From Spirochaeta sp. (GTDB lineage Bacteria; Spirochaetota; Spirochaetia; DSM-2461): DNA of 10,535 bases. This document shows, in pieces, positions 8,816 to 10,535 of the stretch. Location of the stretch: NCBI GenBank assembly GCA_030592625.1, contig JAUVIY010000067.1, positions 1 through 10,535 of the forward strand, written 5' to 3'. The number at the start of each line of letters is the position of its first letter. Within the stretch, counting starts at the first letter, position 1. The notes under the pieces are model-generated. The model was not told where the DNA came from and searched no databases. It saw nothing but the letters and a program-made list of their open reading frames with translations. Position numbers and translations under genes: made by a program.

Positions 8816-8844
8816 AGTATAGTGAATTTATTCTTCCCTGCTAT
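8816..8844 (-). promoter_or_regulatory. Possible sigma-70-type promoter for the macroglobulin-pbpC operon
   Basis: On the minus strand, TATACT at 8821-8816 matches the -10 consensus in 5 of 6 positions. At 17 nt spacing the -35 position reads ATAGCA (8844-8839), only 3 of 6 matches, so activity may be weak or activator-dependent. Transcription would begin near 8809, giving a leader of about 23 nt to the ATG at 8786 and almost none to the ATG at 8807. This is inferred from consensus only. Confidence 0.3.
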
Positions 8845-8880
8845 CACTCGCTGCTGCGGCGTCCTTCGCCGGCTTGTGTG

Positions 8881-9075
8881 GTGTCCCGTAAATACCTCCG
8901 TATATGATTGTAACATTCCGGGAGTGGGACTGTCCGGGAGCATTGCGAATAAGCCACCATCGTTCTAGCGGTACTCGCCTTTCAGGCTCCGTTCCGACGA
9001 ACTTCCGGTGGCTTTTCTCCATGCTCCCGGACAGTCCCTCCTGATGCTACTCATGAGTGCGAATTTTCGGGACAC
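8881..9075. repeat. MITE-like element with terminal inverted repeats, no transposase
   Basis: The ends are GTGTCCCG (8881-8888) and CGGGACAC (9068-9075), a perfect 8-bp inverted repeat that continues to 13 of 15 matching positions (8881-8895 against 9061-9075). A further GTGT/ACAC match outside it (8876-8879, 9077-9080) could extend the ends by 5 bp. Inside are an 18-bp perfect inverted repeat and smaller nested stems. No transposase is encoded; the only open frame across it (8828-9022, minus) is built partly from the repeat arms. No target-site duplication is visible. It lies between the hydrolase stop and the macroglobulin promoter. A non-autonomous mobile element is the simplest reading; a structured RNA or attenuator is the alternative. 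Confidence 0.55.
8926..9038. repeat. 18-bp perfect inverted repeat with nested stems
   Basis: GGGACTGTCCGGGAGCAT (8926-8943) pairs perfectly with ATGCTCCCGGACAGTCCC (9021-9038). After an internal loop of 7 and 6 nt, AAGCCACC (8951-8958) pairs with GGTGGCTT (9007-9014). Near the apex, GCCT-TTC-AGGC (8977-8987) forms a small hairpin. The fold is strong on either strand. No T-run follows on either side, so it is not a standard intrinsic terminator. It lies in the leader-side DNA of the macroglobulin operon and 3' of the hydrolase gene. Confidence 0.85.
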
Positions 9076-9085
9076 AACACTGTTA

Positions 9086-9099
9086 TGTAATATCTTACA
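9086..9099. promoter_or_regulatory. Dyad TGTAA-N4-TTACA after the hydrolase stop
   Basis: TGTAA (9086-9090), TATC, TTACA (9095-9099) form a perfect inverted repeat; with the flanking A and T it is ATGTAA-TATC-TTACAT. The same dyad type occurs twice in the divergent promoter at the other end of the hydrolase gene. It could be a protein-binding site or a weak AT-rich 3' hairpin; no T-run supports a terminator. Confidence 0.35.
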
Positions 9100-10101
9100 T
9101 TACTCACCCATCAGGTTCCTGAAAAAATCCATGTCCTTGTCCATCACCTTGTAGAAACTCTTTGATATGTTGTGGTTTTCCCCGAGGTATTCGTAAAAAG
9201 TATAGTCGACCCCGGCATCATCGAGCCTTTCACGGAACGGAATGCTCCATTCGAAGGGTACCGATTCATCATCTGTACCGTGATGAACCAGGATGGGAAC
9301 GTCGATGGAGTCGAAGTAGTTGTTCGGAGTCAGAGATGCGTAATCCTCATGTGAGAACTCAGTATCGATGAGGGCCTGGAGTCGGGCGGCATCCTTCTCA
9401 CTCCGCCGTCTGATGAAATACAGGGTGTTTTCAGGGAAGTTTTCGGTAACCGCCGCCCACAGGGAAGCACCCCGCAGGGAATCATTAACAGTCAGTATCC
9501 TGAGGCCGATTTCTCCCCCCATAGAATGACCGTACAGGAACACATTTTTCATGTCGGCGCCGGGTATGTTATCCAGGCCGGCGATAAGGTTCAGGACGTC
9601 GATTGAATAATCGATGGTTCGGGCTGGGCCGCCTCCCCGGCTGTCGGATCGGCCGTGTCCCCGGTAATCAGGTTTGACGACGATAAAGCCGCCGTCGGCG
9701 TAGTACCGGGTTACAAGGCGGTAGTTGTCGAGGGTGGAATAGCTATCCGGCGGAATGTAACCGTGGGCAAGTACGATGACAGGCCAGCCGCCGGGAGGCA
9801 TATCACCGGCGGGTTTCTCGATGAGTCCGTAATTCGTGTATCCTTCGGATTTGTAGGAGAAATCCCAGGCTTCAAGGCCTTCCAGGGTATCAACCCTGTT
9901 CAAAAGGGTGAAGTTTTCAGCCTTGAATTCGCGTGTTCTGAGGCCTTCGATACTCATGAGGTGGGGTAGGGGCGTTTCGTCCTGCACGGCTATCTCGACG
10001 GTCGCTGAGCCCGGATCGGTACTGTTCTGCCGACTGCAGGATACCAGTACGGCGATTATGATAAACGAAATAAGGATTCCAAACTTATTCTGCGTAAACA
10101 T
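9100..10101 (-). CDS. Alpha/beta-hydrolase lipoprotein (S9-like / dienelactone-hydrolase-like)
   Basis: A 333-aa predicted serine hydrolase with a lipoprotein signal peptide: hydrophobic stretch 8-20, then L-V-S-C22, a canonical lipobox, placing it on the cell-envelope side. The alpha/beta-hydrolase core begins near 105 with V-I-V-L-A-H-G-Y (oxyanion H-G at 113-114), followed by P-D-Y-R-G-H-G-R-S (144-152). The nucleophile elbow is G-H-S-M-G-G with Ser193, the acid is Asp278 in H-G-T-D-D-E-S-V-P, and the base is His310 in G-E-N-H-N. All triad residues are present, so it should be active as an esterase or peptidase; the substrate cannot be told from sequence. Only one in-frame ATG precedes the signal peptide; no Shine-Dalgarno is visible before it, and a TACAAT -10-like box sits 8 nt upstream. 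It is divergent from the ROK gene and co-directional with the macroglobulin operon, from which the inverted-repeat element separates it. Confidence 0.9.
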   Translation of the reverse strand: MFTQNKFGILISFIIIAVLVSCSRQNSTDPGSATVEIAVQDETPLPHLMSIEGLRTREFKAENFTLLNRVDTLEGLEAWDFSYKSEGYTNYGLIEKPAGDMPPGGWPVIVLAHGYIPPDSYSTLDNYRLVTRYYADGGFIVVKPDYRGHGRSDSRGGGPARTIDYSIDVLNLIAGLDNIPGADMKNVFLYGHSMGGEIGLRILTVNDSLRGASLWAAVTENFPENTLYFIRRRSEKDAARLQALIDTEFSHEDYASLTPNNYFDSIDVPILVHHGTDDESVPFEWSIPFRERLDDAGVDYTFYEYLGENHNISKSFYKVMDKDMDFFRNLMGE

Positions 10102-10108
10102 GGGTTGA

Positions 10109-10114
10109 ATTGTA
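10109..10114 (-). promoter_or_regulatory. -10-like TACAAT next to the hydrolase start
   Basis: On the minus strand TACAAT ends 7 nt before the hydrolase ATG, so a transcript from it would have almost no leader. No good -35 is at standard spacing; TTGCAC (10139-10134) is 19 nt upstream, longer than usual. Together with the missing Shine-Dalgarno this hints at a leaderless mRNA. The box overlaps the dyad at 10111-10124, which could let a bound repressor block it. Confidence 0.25.
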
Positions 10115-10124
10115 ATGTTTTACG
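10111..10124. promoter_or_regulatory. Possible operator dyad TGTAA-N4-TTACG
   Basis: TGTAA (10111-10115), TGTT, TTACG (10120-10124) is an inverted repeat matching at 4 of 5 positions. It lies just upstream of the hydrolase start and overlaps the -10-like box there. It is also a near direct repeat of the site at 10142-10156, with starts 31 bp apart, close to three helical turns. The regulator is unknown. Confidence 0.35.
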
Positions 10125-10141
10125 AGCTATTCCGTGCAAGT

Positions 10142-10156
10142 TGTAATTTGTTTACA
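10142..10156. promoter_or_regulatory. Possible operator dyad TGTAA-N5-TTACA
   Basis: TGTAA (10142-10146), TTTGT, TTACA (10152-10156) is a perfect inverted repeat with a 5-nt spacer. It lies in the middle of the 109-bp region between the divergent hydrolase and ROK genes, so a protein here could control either or both. The shape resembles operators of dimeric helix-turn-helix repressors in general; the family cannot be named from the site. Confidence 0.4.
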
Positions 10157-10210
10157 TCTTGATTCTGCTGACTGAGCCTCGACGCATTTGATCCGACTCG
10201 TTACGATACA

Positions 10211-10535
10211 ATGCTCATGAGTACAACAGGCCTTTATCTGGCATTCGATATCGGCGCCGCCAGCGGTGCCAAGCTGGCCCTCTTCAACCAGGGTTCGACG
10301 CCTCTGTCGTCTCCTGAGATCTGTGCCGAGGAATATAACGAAGAATTTGATCGATTCGCCGGAGATCTGGCAGCAGGGGCGGATAAGATGCTCAAATCCC
10401 TGGGGAAAACCCGTAAAGATCTGGCGGGTATCGGAGTGGCGTCCGCCGGTATCCTGGACTCCGACGGCGGATTCAAACTCTTTCATAACCGGCCCCAATA
10501 CAATGGGCACAACCTGCGAAAGGCTCTGGAAAAGG
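10211..10535 (+). CDS. ROK family sugar kinase or regulator, N-terminal part
   Basis: The first 108 codons of a gene that runs off the right edge. It opens with L-Y-L-A-F-D13-I-G, the phosphate-1 strand of the actin-like ATPase fold, then A-A-S-G-A-K. D-L-A-G-I-G-V-A-S-A-G-I-L-D (70-83) matches the ROK segment I-G-(I/V)-x-x-P-G-x-(V/L)-D, and H-N-R-P-x-Y-N-G-H-N-L-R matches the following ROK segment. There is no helix-turn-helix before the ATPase fold, so a sugar kinase is more likely than a repressor, but the sugar-binding ExGH and zinc motifs lie beyond the edge. The usual D-I-G-G-T-K is altered to D-I-G-A-A-S, which is unusual and also recalls some FGGY kinases. The start could be ATG 10211 or ATG 10217; neither has a clear Shine-Dalgarno, and an in-frame stop at 10169 bounds it. 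TACGAT (10202-10207) and TACAAT (10207-10212) are -10-like but sit almost on the start codon. Confidence 0.75.
   Translation, partial: MLMSTTGLYLAFDIGAASGAKLALFNQGSTPLSSPEICAEEYNEEFDRFAGDLAAGADKMLKSLGKTRKDLAGIGVASAGILDSDGGFKLFHNRPQYNGHNLRKALEK

Noticed and set aside
8828..9022. 64-codon minus-strand open frame upstream of the macroglobulin gene
   Set aside because: Most of it is the inverted-repeat element, including both strands' arms; no recognised domain and no ribosome-binding site. Treated as part of the repeat.
9049..9058. Palindrome ACTCATGAGT
   Set aside because: A 10-bp palindrome inside an already repeat-rich element; a similar CTCATGAG at 10214-10221 lies across the ROK start, but two short matches are not enough to claim an operator.
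9085..9100. Intrinsic terminator for the hydrolase gene
   Set aside because: The hairpin is only 6 AT-rich pairs and no T-run follows, so I list it as a dyad rather than a terminator.
10127..10510. 127-codon minus-strand open frame
   Set aside because: Antisense to the ROK gene, which has clear family motifs on the plus strand.
1..10535. CRISPR array, tRNA, rRNA or integrase genes
   Set aside because: No regularly spaced direct repeats, no tRNA- or rRNA-like sequence, and no recombinase or transposase motif was seen on either strand.

Overview
The window reads as chromosomal DNA from a Gram-negative (diderm) bacterium. Two lipoprotein signal peptides end in V-S-C, and there is a periplasmic peptidoglycan synthase together with its usual alpha-2-macroglobulin partner. 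One lipobox carries Phe at position -3, a relaxation seen in spirochaetes. With the moderately high GC this makes Spirochaetota a reasonable but weak guess; no marker gene here settles it.

Layout. (1) Positions 1-630, plus strand: the C-terminal part of an AAA+ ATPase with a DUF4143 domain, entering from the left edge. It is AT-rich, unlike the rest, and its reading frame is broken at a run of nine T. (2) Positions 634-8786, minus strand: a two-gene operon with a very large alpha-2-macroglobulin-like lipoprotein (about 1965 aa) followed by penicillin-binding protein 1C, coupled by a TGATG overlap. The pair converges on the ATPase gene with only 3 bp between the stop codons. (3) Positions 8787-9099: an intergenic stretch with the macroglobulin ribosome-binding site and a weak promoter, and a compact element of about 195 bp with terminal inverted repeats and an 18-bp perfect internal inverted repeat. 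(4) Positions 9100-10101, minus strand: an alpha/beta-hydrolase lipoprotein. (5) Positions 10102-10210: a divergent promoter region with two similar TGTAA/TTACR dyads; a third copy lies just past the hydrolase stop. (6) Positions 10211-10535, plus strand: the start of a ROK-type sugar kinase or regulator, cut by the right edge.

How the genes fit together. Macroglobulin-PBP1C pairs are known from enterobacteria (yfhM-pbpC). The macroglobulin is thought to guard the periplasm against foreign proteases, while PBP1C repairs or makes peptidoglycan. Here the gene order is kept, but the macroglobulin has lost the thioester: the expected C-x-E-Q reads S-L-N-D, and I find only one cysteine in the whole protein, the lipid-anchor one. 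It also carries about 300 extra N-terminal residues that look like tandem Ig-like domains. The hydrolase and ROK genes form a separate divergent pair that may share a regulator acting at the repeated dyads.
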